From assembly GCF_007997225.1 (NCBI RefSeq), contig NZ_VORM01000010.1:62001-126000 (forward strand): a DNA stretch of 64,000 nt, read 5' to 3'. Source of the stretch: Subsaximicrobium wynnwilliamsii. Its GTDB lineage: Bacteria; Bacteroidota; Bacteroidia; Flavobacteriales; Flavobacteriaceae. How positions within the stretch are numbered: the first letter of the stretch is position 1; every line of letters starts with the position of its first letter. Below the pieces are notes generated by a model. It saw nothing but the letters and a program-made list of their open reading frames with translations, searched no databases and had not been told where the DNA came from. Shown here one piece after another: positions 45,397-53,739 of this stretch. Both the position numbers and the translations under genes were made by a program.

Positions 45397-45422
45397 AACA
45401 GGTTAGATTATCCGATTACTTA

Positions 45423-46022
45423 TTACTCAAACTTACGCTCGATCTCTAAAAGCTTCTGCTGGCTAAAGTCACGAAGTTCCTCGAAAAAGCTGGTAAATTC
45501 ACGCTCAAATTCCGTGTAAAACTCCTTGAGTTCATTGGTCGCATGATTCATTCCAGAGATGTTTTTGGTGCGGCGGTTCATGCCATTCAGTACTTTTTGA
45601 ATGCCTTCGATTTTGGCATAACTCAGCAACCAATTATCGGCAATCATGTAAGGCATCATTTTTTGGATGCGTGCCGGCAACAGCTCATAATGATCTTCCA
45701 GACTGTCATAAAAACGTTCAATGTAAAGCTCCAAAGGCACATTTGAATACCGATGCCAATTCTTCGCCAGAAAATGATCGTAAAGAATATCCACAATGAC
45801 GCCGCTGTAATGGCTGTAATTTTTATGCAGCTTTTTAGTGCTCAATCGCACTGTGGGATGTGCATCGGTAAAGGTGTCGATTTGCCGATGCAACAAGATG
45901 CCTTTCTGAAGATTGATGGGGTACTTGGTGTAGTGTTTTCCGCGAATGCCATCGGCAATGAAATTACCAATGGTAATGGCTTCATGCTCCCCAGAAAGAT
46001 AGATGTGGGCTAAAAAATTCAT
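45423..46022 (-). CDS. acpH: Acyl carrier protein phosphodiesterase family protein
   Basis: 199 residues. The AcpH signature is clear: MNFLAHIYLSG at the start, IGNFIADGIRG, GILLHRQIDTFTDAHP and VDILYDHFLAKNW, supplying the histidine and aspartate metal ligands of the HD-like fold. It removes the phosphopantetheine group from acyl carrier protein; the family is broad, so the exact substrate is inferred. It is divergent from glmM. Confidence 0.85.
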   Translation of the reverse strand: MNFLAHIYLSGEHEAITIGNFIADGIRGKHYTKYPINLQKGILLHRQIDTFTDAHPTVRLSTKKLHKNYSHYSGVIVDILYDHFLAKNWHRYSNVPLELYIERFYDSLEDHYELLPARIQKMMPYMIADNWLLSYAKIEGIQKVLNGMNRRTKNISGMNHATNELKEFYTEFEREFTSFFEELRDFSQQKLLEIERKFE

Positions 46023-46069
46023 TGGTGTAATTTACGGATTTCGCATTTAGGATTCCAACTTTCTAATCG

Positions 46070-46077
46070 TATATTTG
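46070..46077 (+). promoter_or_regulatory. -7 box of glmM
   Basis: TATATTTG is a perfect TAnnTTTG box ending 23 bp before the glmM ATG. Confidence 0.5.
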
Positions 46078-46100
46078 TCTACTCATCATAAAAACAACAC

Positions 46101-47489
46101 ATGACACTCATTAAATCAATTTCAGGAATTAGAGGTACCATTGGAGGTAAAGTTGGTGATAATCTCACACCTATTGACGCTGTAAAATTTGCAGCCGCTT
46201 ATGGCACTTGGATCAAACAGCAGCGCAGCAAAGAAAATTATCGCGTGGTGGTTGGCCGAGACGCTAGAATTTCTGGGGCAATGATGCAAAATTTGGTCAT
46301 GAACACTTTAGTGGGTTTAGGAATCGATGTGATCGATTTAGGATTGTCAACAACGCCAACGGTAGAAATTGCAGTGCCGATGGAGCAGTCCGATGGCGGC
46401 ATTATTTTAACGGCCAGCCACAATCCCAAACAATGGAACGCCCTAAAACTCTTGGATGCCAAAGGTGAATTTTTGAATGCTGAAGAAGGCGCTAAAATCT
46501 TGAACATTGCTGAAAGCGATGCCATGACATTCGCAGAAGTGGACAATCTGGGCGAGATTCACGTTAACGATGCCTATATTGATATTCATATTGATGAGGT
46601 CTTGGACCTAGAATTGGTCAATGTGGAGGCTATCAAAAAAGCCGATTTCAAAGTGGTGGTCGATGGCGTCAATTCTACGGGAGGTATTGCAATTCCCTTA
46701 TTGTTGGAGCGTTTGGGTGTTGAAGCTGTGAAATTGTACTGTGAACCTAACGGCCATTTTCCGCACAATCCAGAACCTTTGAAAGAGCATCTTACCGATC
46801 TTTCCAAAGAAGTGGTAAAAGCACATGCCGATTTCGGGATTGCCGTGGATCCAGATGTCGATCGTTTGGCATTTATAGATGAAACTGGCGAGATGTTTGG
46901 CGAAGAATATACCTTGGTGGCCTGTGCCGATTATGTACTGAGCAAAACCCCGGGGAACACCGTGAGCAACATGAGCTCTACCCGAGCTTTGAGTGATATT
47001 ACCAAAAAGCATGGCGGTACTTATAAAGCCAGCGCCGTGGGTGAGGTCAACGTGGTCAACATGATGAAACAAAATAACGCGGTTATTGGAGGCGAAGGCA
47101 ATGGTGGCATTATTTATCCGGAATTACACTACGGAAGGGATGCCTTGGTAGGTGTGGCCTTATTTTTAAGTCTGTTGGCCGAAAAGAAAATGAGTGTGAG
47201 CGCACTTCGGGCCAGTTATCCGGATTACTACATGAGCAAAAAGAAAATAGAACTCACGGCAGATTTAGATGTTGACGCCTTGTTAACAGCGATGGAAGCA
47301 AAATATGCCGAAGAAAAACTGACAACGATTGATGGCGTGAAAATAGATTTTGAAAATTCTTGGGTTCACCTTAGAAAGAGCAATACAGAACCCATCATCA
47401 GAATCTATACCGAGGCAGCGTCACAAGCCGAAGCGCATGCGCTGGCAGATCGTGTTATTTCTGAGATCAAAGAGATTGCGGGGGTTTAA
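46101..47489 (+). CDS. glmM: Phosphoglucosamine mutase
   Basis: 462 residues of the alpha-D-phosphohexomutase family. The phosphoserine loop is LTASHNPKQWNALK, the magnesium loop DPDVDRLAFIDETGE, the sugar-binding loop GGEGNGGIIYPELHYGRD, and the phosphate loop RKSNTEPIIRIY. The GEGNGG-type sugar loop and wide conservation favour GlmM (glucosamine-6-P to glucosamine-1-P for UDP-GlcNAc) over phosphoglucomutase, although the glycogen genes nearby make the latter worth keeping in mind. It runs into a compound tandem repeat. Confidence 0.85.
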   Translation: MTLIKSISGIRGTIGGKVGDNLTPIDAVKFAAAYGTWIKQQRSKENYRVVVGRDARISGAMMQNLVMNTLVGLGIDVIDLGLSTTPTVEIAVPMEQSDGGIILTASHNPKQWNALKLLDAKGEFLNAEEGAKILNIAESDAMTFAEVDNLGEIHVNDAYIDIHIDEVLDLELVNVEAIKKADFKVVVDGVNSTGGIAIPLLLERLGVEAVKLYCEPNGHFPHNPEPLKEHLTDLSKEVVKAHADFGIAVDPDVDRLAFIDETGEMFGEEYTLVACADYVLSKTPGNTVSNMSSTRALSDITKKHGGTYKASAVGEVNVVNMMKQNNAVIGGEGNGGIIYPELHYGRDALVGVALFLSLLAEKKMSVSALRASYPDYYMSKKKIELTADLDVDALLTAMEAKYAEEKLTTIDGVKIDFENSWVHLRKSNTEPIIRIYTEAASQAEAHALADRVISEIKEIAGV

Positions 47490-47498
47490 CGCGAGGCG

Positions 47499-47955
47499 GA
47501 ATATTGAATATCGAATATTGAATTTTGAACGCTGAATAACGAAGTTTTGATTGTGACTTCGATTTCAAAATTCAACTACAAATGAATACGGAATATTGAA
47601 TTTTGAATACTGAACCCGAACACTGAAGTTTCGATCGTGACTTTGATTTCAAGTGCAACAGCAACTGAATACGGAATATTGAATATCGAATGTTGAACAC
47701 TGAATACTGAAGTTTTGATTGTGACTTCGATTTTAAAGTGCAGCTGGAGACTGAAGACTGAAGACTAGAGTCGGAATATTGAATACTGAATTTTGAACAC
47801 TGAATACTGAAGTTTCGATCGTGACTTCGATTTCAAAGTGCAACAGCAACTGAATACTGAACCCGAACACTGAAGTTTCGATCGTGACTTCGATTTCAAG
47901 TGCAACAGCAACTGCGGACTGAAGACTGCGGACTGAAGACTGAAGACTGAATCAA
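47499..47955. repeat. Compound tandem array: heptamers inside 85-100-bp higher-order units
   Basis: It begins 9 bp after the glmM stop with in-phase heptamers GAATATT, GAATATC, GAATATT, GAATTTT, GAACGCT, GAATAAC, GAAGTTT. About five longer units each contain a heptamer block, then GAAGTTTCGATCGTGACTTC or a variant (imperfect dyad), then a segment like AAAGTGCAACAGCAACTG. It ends with GACTGAA heptamers. No coding frame is credible. Confidence 0.9.
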
Positions 47956-48028
47956 GCCATCAACAACGAGTTTTTGCACAAGTCTTTAGTAAACCAAAAC
48001 GCAAACGAGAGTCAGCTGCGGTCTTGGT

Positions 48029-48931
48029 TCACGCTTTAACCTCATGGTAGTCTGAAGCAGACTTGTCTTTATGTTTCCAGCGTTTGTGCGTCCATAGATA
48101 ATACTGTGGTGCGCTTTTGATCTGTGCTTCCGTCAAGCGGAAAAACATATCGGTGATTTCATAATTCTCAAAGTCCTTCGCATTTTCGGTAATGGTCTCA
48201 AAAGAGGTTTCGTAATAGCCACGTTTCAGCCGTTTCACACTAAAAAACACCACTGCAAGATCCAAGCGTTTTGCCAACATTTCAGCACCCGTATGCATTG
48301 GGACCTTGTAGCCCATGAACTCTCCCCAATGTAGTGCCTTATTGGGTTTTGCAGATTGATCAGACACAAAACCGCAGATAAAGGGCGTACCCTTGACCTT
48401 AGCCCGCATTAAGATGGGAATGGTCTCTTTGGTAGTGATCAAATGGCTGTTGTATTTGGCGCGAATGCGTTTGATAAGCTTATCAAAATGCGAATTGACC
48501 AAACGCTTGTAAACCGCATAGCCTTTATTGTCGATATAATGCTGAAGAATGAAAATCCACTCCCAGCTTCCGTAGTGGGCACACATCAAAGCCACGCTGC
48601 GATTCCGTTGTTCGAGATCTTGTAGCAGTTCCACATTGCTAAAACGAAAACGCTTTTTCATTTCCGCTTTAGAAATGGTTAAGGATTTTATGGCCTCGAC
48701 CATCATATCGCAGAAGTGATGGTAGAATTGCTTGGTAATGGTTTTGATTTCTGCGGCGCTTTTTTCAGGAAATACAAGCTGGAGATTTTCCTTCACGGTT
48801 TTGCTGCGGTATCCAAAAATACGGTAAATGAAGAGGTATAGAAAGTCTGAAAATGCATATAATAACCTAAACGGAAGCATGGAAACCAACCATAAAAGGG
48901 GATACACGATTATGTAGACAACAAATTGCAT
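48029..48931 (-). CDS. LpxL/LpxM-type lipid A acyltransferase
   Basis: 300 residues with an N-terminal membrane anchor (about 5-35). The acyltransferase motif H(x4)E is AHYGSWEW at about 118-125; GFVSDQSAKPNKA and MPTHTGAEMLA-like text (VPMHTGAEMLAKR) follow, as in HtrB/LpxL proteins. It adds a secondary acyl chain to lipid A at the inner membrane. It is divergent from the rhomboid gene with overlapping promoter zones. Confidence 0.9.
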   Translation of the reverse strand: MQFVVYIIVYPLLWLVSMLPFRLLYAFSDFLYLFIYRIFGYRSKTVKENLQLVFPEKSAAEIKTITKQFYHHFCDMMVEAIKSLTISKAEMKKRFRFSNVELLQDLEQRNRSVALMCAHYGSWEWIFILQHYIDNKGYAVYKRLVNSHFDKLIKRIRAKYNSHLITTKETIPILMRAKVKGTPFICGFVSDQSAKPNKALHWGEFMGYKVPMHTGAEMLAKRLDLAVVFFSVKRLKRGYYETSFETITENAKDFENYEITDMFFRLTEAQIKSAPQYYLWTHKRWKHKDKSASDYHEVKA

Positions 48932-48947
48932 TGCGGGTAATAAGTAT

Positions 48948-48969
48948 TAGATTTGTAGCCGCAAATATA
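48948..48969. promoter_or_regulatory. Crossed divergent promoters of lpxL-like and rhomboid genes
   Basis: TAGATTTG (48948-48955, plus strand, 37 bp before the rhomboid ATG) and TATATTTG (48969-48962, minus strand, 31 bp before the acyltransferase ATG) are both perfect -7 boxes. They point past each other within 22 bp, so the two promoters overlap and polymerase binding should be mutually exclusive. Confidence 0.5.
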
Positions 48970-48991
48970 TGTATAATAAAAGGTTTTATTT

Positions 48992-49642
48992 ATGGGCAAT
49001 CTCAGTATCGTTTTAATCGTAATCATTGCAGCCAACGCACTAATTTCTTATAAGGGTTTCAACGATTATGGTTTTTTTGAGAAATACAAATTCAATGTGG
49101 GTCGCATTAGGGCCGGCGAGCAATTTAGGATGTTCAGTTCTGGGTTTTTGCATGCCGATACCACGCATTTGCTGTTTAACATGCTGACCTTATTCTTTTT
49201 TGCCGATCGCGTGATCTTTTTTGTGGGCAGTGTCAATTTCTTGGTTATTTATGTGGCCAGTTTGCTTTTGGGCAGCGTGTTGTCTTTTTATTTTCATAAA
49301 GAGGAATCACAGTATTCTGCAGTTGGTGCCAGTGGTGCCGTAACCGGCATCTTGTATGCTGCTATTCTGCTTGATCCTAGAATGAGCCTTTACATGTTTT
49401 TTATCCCCATTCCAATTCCTGCTTATGTCTTTGGGATTGGGTATTTGTTGTACTCAATTTATGGCATGAAAAATAGGGTGGGCAATATTGGTCACGATGC
49501 GCATTTTGGAGGTGCGATTGGTGGCTTCGTCATTACACTCATTATGGTGCCATCGCTTTTCCAAACCGATTTATTGATGGTGGGATTACTGTCTGTACCA
49601 ATTATTATTTTGTTTGTGATGCATAAAACGGGCAAATTATAA
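48992..49642 (+). CDS. Rhomboid family intramembrane serine protease
   Basis: 216 residues, six hydrophobic segments. The catalytic serine is in VGASGAVTG (GxSG), the partner histidine in HDAHFGGAIGG, and the conserved HLLFNML of helix 2 supplies the oxyanion-side residues. The usual N-terminal cytosolic domain is missing, giving a minimal rhomboid. Substrate unknown. Confidence 0.92.
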   Translation: MGNLSIVLIVIIAANALISYKGFNDYGFFEKYKFNVGRIRAGEQFRMFSSGFLHADTTHLLFNMLTLFFFADRVIFFVGSVNFLVIYVASLLLGSVLSFYFHKEESQYSAVGASGAVTGILYAAILLDPRMSLYMFFIPIPIPAYVFGIGYLLYSIYGMKNRVGNIGHDAHFGGAIGGFVITLIMVPSLFQTDLLMVGLLSVPIIILFVMHKTGKL

Positions 49643-49712
49643 GCATCCTTTAGGAATTGAATTGGCTTGAATGCTTGTTGTTTTCTTGAAAGATCAGTTT
49701 TTGGTAGAGGGC

Positions 49713-49803
49713 TTAGGACTTGCGATTTAGGATTTAAGACTTAGGACTTAAGACGTAGGACGTAGGACGTAGGACGTACGACTTAGTACGTAAGACTTAA
49801 GAC
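49713..49803. repeat. Heptanucleotide array TTAGGAC/GTAGGAC, 13 units
   Basis: Thirteen 7-mers in exact phase (TTAGGAC, TTGCGAT, TTAGGAT, TTAAGAC, TTAGGAC, TTAAGAC, three GTAGGAC, GTACGAC, TTAGTAC, GTAAGAC, TTAAGAC). It lies 70 bp after the rhomboid stop. Confidence 0.92.
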
Positions 49804-50406
49804 CTACACTAAAATGCCTAGGATTGACAATTATTGAGACAGTCTTTGATCAGCTCAAGCGGCACTAACACAAATTGTGTATCCACTTTTAATTCTAATA
49901 ATTATATGTTTCGTCAGACCCTCTGGATTTTTATTGGTCTCAAATAGAGTTGAAACTATGCACTTTAAGGCATTCCGCTTTAGCTTCTAAAAATGTTTTG
50001 CCACGAATTTCACGAACCGGCCTGTCCGCTAGGCAAGTTTTCACGAAACCGTTTCTTATCTAAAAGCGTTCACAATGAGATACGATTCATTTCACGAATT
50101 CAACAGCCTTTCAGTCTGTTTCAAAAAACCTATAGACTTGAATTCCATAGTGGTTGAGTTGCCCCACCAGCCGCGATTGAAGCAAAAATTGGCTACTACA
50201 AACATGATTTTAAATAAGCCATCGTTAAGGGTCGGAGGAAAAGGATTTTTGGCAATACGTCTAACGTTATCAACTAGTTGTGATTGATTGCCTTGGCAAT
50301 GAAAAAACGAATTTATAAAAGGCAAAAGGTATGACAAAAGTCATCTTCTTGTAGACTAATATAAGTCATATTTGTGGCTTATGTAATTTACAAAAAAACT
50401 TAAAAG
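49804..50406. other. 603-bp gene-poor stretch before the unknown 603-residue protein gene
   Basis: It contains short open frames of 70-81 codons without start context or family likeness. A fragment reading CGGCCTGTCCGCTAGGCAAG (50020-50040) resembles widely scattered Bacteroidota palindromic repeats. No RNA gene is recognised. Confidence 0.45.
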
Positions 50407-52218
50407 TTGACGTCATCTCAATCACTACATAGCTTTCATATCCCGGTAATGGGATTGGCTTATACCATCGACAGTCCAATTCGTGTGGCGCACTATGGCA
50501 TTTCGTCGGTTATCTCTATCATAGACGATGAGCTTATAGAAAAAATGAATGCTTTTTACAGCAAAAAGTTTAACCTCCCTCATCAAGAAATAGCTAAAAA
50601 AGCCCAAGATCATCGTGCCGAGCGCATTACTTCGTATTTGAATCTTGTGGACAGCATTGTTAAAGATAAATTCTCGAGATTCAAAATTGAATTGTCTGAA
50701 AGCAAGTCAGCCTTAGAGCAATTCATGGGCACTTTACCCAATAGCTCCGATTTCAAAGCAGGCCTTTCCAATTTATTGGACGAAGGCACTGCGCTGAAAG
50801 CACAGCTTAAATCCTATTTGGAAACGCATTTAAAAGCGGGTGATATTGATGTCAACATCATGACCAAAGTGGATAAGGATAATTTCATCAAAGGAGAACA
50901 ATTGCCTGTGGAATTTAATGATGCACATGCTTCGCTTCGCGGATTTGCCAATAGTAATTTAAATTCTTCCGTGGTACTTTCCGCAGGAATGAATCCCAGA
51001 CTGTACAGTTATTTCGAACAGTTTAAGGACTTCTTTCCAGATGCAGCAGGGCAGTTGAAAAAGCGAATCATTTTGAAGGTCAGCGATTACCGTTCCGCAA
51101 CCATTCAGGGAAAATTCTTGGCAAAAAAAGGACTTTGGGTTTCAGAATATAGAATTGAATCGGGTTTAAACTGTGGCGGGCACGCCTTTGCTACGGAAGG
51201 CTTTTTATTGGGTCCCATTTTAGAGGAGTTCAAAACTAAAAAAGCAGCATTAATTCAAGACACGCACGAGGTTTATGTGAAAGGCTTAAGTTTGAAGGAA
51301 ATGGCCGTTCCCGAGCAAGCACTCGATTTGAAAATCACGGTTCAAGGTGGTGTTGGTACAGCAGCAGAGCATGCGTTCTTGCTCAACAACTACCAAGTGG
51401 ATTCCGTTGGTTGGGGAACCCCGTTTTTATTGGTGCCAGAAGCGACCTCTGTAGATCGGAAAACTAGGGAATTACTCATGAACGCCAAAGAAAACGATTT
51501 GTATCTAAGTGGTATTTCGCCTTTGGGAGTGCCCTTTAATGCTATAAAAGGGACAACAAACGAGTTCTTTAAACAAAAGCGCATTGACGACGCTAAGCCA
51601 GGGAGCTCTTGCCCTAAGAAATTTTTAGCCTTGAGTAAGGAATTTGGGCCAGAAGGGATTTGTACCGCTTCAAAAAAATACCAAGATGTCAAATTGGAGG
51701 CCTTAGAAGCCAAAAAATCGGAAATATCCTCAGACCTCTATAACAATGCCAAAGCTAAAATAACCGAAAAAGCCTGCCTTTGCGTAGGCTTGGCAAACGC
51801 TTCCTACTTAGAAAACGATATAAAAATAAAAGGGCAGGAACAAGGCGTTGTCATTTGTCCGGGACCCAATTTGGCGTATTTTGATAAGGAAGTGTCGCTG
51901 TCTCAAATGATGCAACACATCAATGGGAATGCTTCGGTACTGGCCAGTGTGAATAGGCCAAATATGTTTGTGAAGGAATTGAAAATGTACGTGGATTATT
52001 TGCGAAATGACATCCGAAGCATTTCAGAAGACCTTTCAGCCAAACAAATTAAAAAATGGAAGGCTTTCAAAAACAATCTGTTTGATGGCATCGCCTATTA
52101 CCAAGCGCTGTTTGTGACGTCTTTGGCTGCTGAAGAAAAAGCGATTCAAAATGAGCTTCAGTTTTATAAAGATGAATTGATTGCGGTGCGTATCCCAGAA
52201 TTGGAACCGGTGCTTTAG
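50407..52218 (+). CDS. Large conserved-looking protein of unknown function
   Basis: 603 residues if started at the TTG at 50407, directly behind an in-frame TAA at 50401; the first ATG (50449) would cut off FHIPVMGLAYTIDSPI inside a segment that reads as structured, so TTG is preferred. No signal peptide or membrane helix. Notable segments are LNCGGHAFATEG, VQGGVGTAAEHAFLLNNY and WGTPFLLVPEATSVD, which recall phosphate-binding loops of flavin TIM barrels, and cysteines in CPKKF, GICTAS and ACLCVGLAN. I do not recognise the family with confidence; a flavin or iron-sulfur oxidoreductase is only a guess. Its 3' end is followed by a TTATGCC-TAAA-GGCATAA hairpin (52256-52273). Confidence 0.75.
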   Translation: MTSSQSLHSFHIPVMGLAYTIDSPIRVAHYGISSVISIIDDELIEKMNAFYSKKFNLPHQEIAKKAQDHRAERITSYLNLVDSIVKDKFSRFKIELSESKSALEQFMGTLPNSSDFKAGLSNLLDEGTALKAQLKSYLETHLKAGDIDVNIMTKVDKDNFIKGEQLPVEFNDAHASLRGFANSNLNSSVVLSAGMNPRLYSYFEQFKDFFPDAAGQLKKRIILKVSDYRSATIQGKFLAKKGLWVSEYRIESGLNCGGHAFATEGFLLGPILEEFKTKKAALIQDTHEVYVKGLSLKEMAVPEQALDLKITVQGGVGTAAEHAFLLNNYQVDSVGWGTPFLLVPEATSVDRKTRELLMNAKENDLYLSGISPLGVPFNAIKGTTNEFFKQKRIDDAKPGSSCPKKFLALSKEFGPEGICTASKKYQDVKLEALEAKKSEISSDLYNNAKAKITEKACLCVGLANASYLENDIKIKGQEQGVVICPGPNLAYFDKEVSLSQMMQHINGNASVLASVNRPNMFVKELKMYVDYLRNDIRSISEDLSAKQIKKWKAFKNNLFDGIAYYQALFVTSLAAEEKAIQNELQFYKDELIAVRIPELEPVL

Positions 52219-52374
52219 TTCTATGAGCAAGGGCGTCTGTTTTTTTAGCGATATTTTATGCCTAAAGGCATAATTCCGTAGCAATTTTCGATCAAACTTT
52301 GATTCCTTCGGAATATGCAATTCAGCATAATTCTCTAGGGGTCTAATTATTGTGAAATTTTGTTAGCCCTATTC

Positions 52375-52451
52375 TTGAACCTTGAACCCTGAACTTTGAA
52401 CTTTGAATCTTGAACCTTGAACCTTAAACCTTGAACTTTAAACCTTGAACT
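52375..52451. repeat. Heptanucleotide array TTGAACC, 11 units
   Basis: Eleven in-phase 7-mers (TTGAACC, TTGAACC, CTGAACT, TTGAACT, TTGAATC, TTGAACC, TTGAACC, TTAAACC, TTGAACT, TTAAACC, TTGAACT). The last base coincides with the complement of the stop codon of the TlpA-like gene. Confidence 0.94.
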
Positions 52452-53608
52452 CAATCCAGCAGTTCTGCGATTTTTCGTTCAAGACTTGCGCCTCTTAGGT
52501 TTTTAGCGATGATTTTTCCGTTGGCATCCAAGATAAAAGTGGCAGGGATGCTTTGAATCGCATAGGCCTTGGCCACAGGATCGTTGAAGTAGTTGAGATT
52601 AGAGACCTGGTGCCATGTAAGCTTATCGTCTTTTATGGCTTTGATCCAAGCCGCTTTTGGGTCTTGTTGCCGTCTATTGCCATCCAAGGACACGCCAACA
52701 ATTTCCAAGCCCTTATCATGGTATTTGTCATACACCTTCACAACATTGGGATTCTCGCGTCTGCAAGGGCCGCACCATGCTGCCCAAAAGTCGACGATGG
52801 TGACTTTTCCGAGATTATCATAAAGTTTAAAAGAAGTCCCTTCTGGCGTTGGAGCGGTAAAGTTGGGTGCCTGTTGCCCAATTTCCGTAGCCATTAAAGG
52901 GGCTATTGCAGCTTTGGTCGCCGCAATGCGCCTGTTTACTTCTTGTCCGAAATCAGAGGCCGTGATATCCTTCCCCAATGCAGCATAGCTTTGTTCCAAT
53001 TTGTTCACTTCCATTTTGCGTTTCCAGAGCATTTCATTGATTAGGATCAAAGAATAATAGTTATCGGTATTTGCTTTGATAAACTCGTAAGGATAGGCAT
53101 CCTTGCGCGCCTTGATCTGTGCCAATTTTTGAGATACGACATCAGGATCGGCATCATTACTAGTGGATTGCTTATTGAGCTGTTGCGCCAAAGTATTGTA
53201 CTCATCGTCAATGGCAGAGATGGTTTGGTTATAGGTTTTCAAGGCATCATTCGCATTGCTGCTTGAGATGTTGGAGTTGCCAACATCATTGGAGTCTATG
53301 GTAAGCCGCACTTCCTCAGGGATTAGAATTAAAGGCAAAGTCCCTTTGATGCTGTTCACGGTAAGCTCCACATATTGCGGACCCTTGAGTGAACCCTCAA
53401 ACGTAAAACGCTCGTTCAATACTATGGCAGTGTCGATAGAACGTTGGCGGCCTTTTTGATCCAAAACATGCAAATAGACACGAATGCCATTGTAAACACC
53501 TGGCGTTTCGCCAACAACGCGATAGCCTTCAATAGGTGTTTTCAATTCGGTGTTGCAAGAACATACCATTGCGCCTAAGCTTAGGAAGAAGAATAGCTTT
53601 TTCATCAT
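52451..53608 (-). CDS. TlpA-like thioredoxin lipoprotein with DUF4369-type N-domain
   Basis: 385 residues. A lipoprotein signal (LGAMVCSCN) is followed by a beta-rich DUF4369-like domain (about 25-110), a coiled helical region (about 120-235) and a thioredoxin domain with active site WAAWCGPCRREN and a cis-proline segment IQSIPATFIL. It is an envelope thiol-disulfide reductase of the ResA/TlpA group, probably facing the periplasm. Two consecutive ATG codons open the frame; a -7 box lies 18 bp upstream. Confidence 0.92.
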   Translation of the reverse strand: MMKKLFFFLSLGAMVCSCNTELKTPIEGYRVVGETPGVYNGIRVYLHVLDQKGRQRSIDTAIVLNERFTFEGSLKGPQYVELTVNSIKGTLPLILIPEEVRLTIDSNDVGNSNISSSNANDALKTYNQTISAIDDEYNTLAQQLNKQSTSNDADPDVVSQKLAQIKARKDAYPYEFIKANTDNYYSLILINEMLWKRKMEVNKLEQSYAALGKDITASDFGQEVNRRIAATKAAIAPLMATEIGQQAPNFTAPTPEGTSFKLYDNLGKVTIVDFWAAWCGPCRRENPNVVKVYDKYHDKGLEIVGVSLDGNRRQQDPKAAWIKAIKDDKLTWHQVSNLNYFNDPVAKAYAIQSIPATFILDANGKIIAKNLRGASLERKIAELLD

Positions 53609-53625
53609 TTCAAATTTCGTGACTA

Positions 53626-53633
53626 CAAATATA
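53626..53633 (-). promoter_or_regulatory. -7 box of the TlpA-like gene
   Basis: TATATTTG on the minus strand, a perfect TAnnTTTG box, lies 17 bp before the start codon, giving a very short leader. Confidence 0.5.
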
Positions 53634-53717
53634 CTAAGTTCTATAAGACATTAGCTTTTTCCTTTAACTCATAACGAGTTGCATGGGTTCCTCTTTTCAA
53701 ACTCGCCAAAATTCAAC

Positions 53718-53725
53718 TACTTTTG
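53718..53725 (+). promoter_or_regulatory. -7 box of mnmE, deciding its start
   Basis: TACTTTTG is a perfect TAnnTTTG box 14 bp before the ATG at 53740. It lies downstream of the farther in-frame ATG at 53683, so transcripts from it cannot use that start. Confidence 0.55.
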
Positions 53726-53739
53726 CTGAAACCTTCAAC

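Noticed and set aside
46101-47489. Reading this gene as phosphoglucomutase of the glycogen operon
   Set aside because: The sugar loop GGEGNGG and separation from the glg genes by a convergent gene and terminator favour GlmM, though only an assay would settle it.
47499-47955. CRISPR array
   Set aside because: Units are contiguous without unique spacers of constant length and no cas genes are present; it is a compound tandem repeat.
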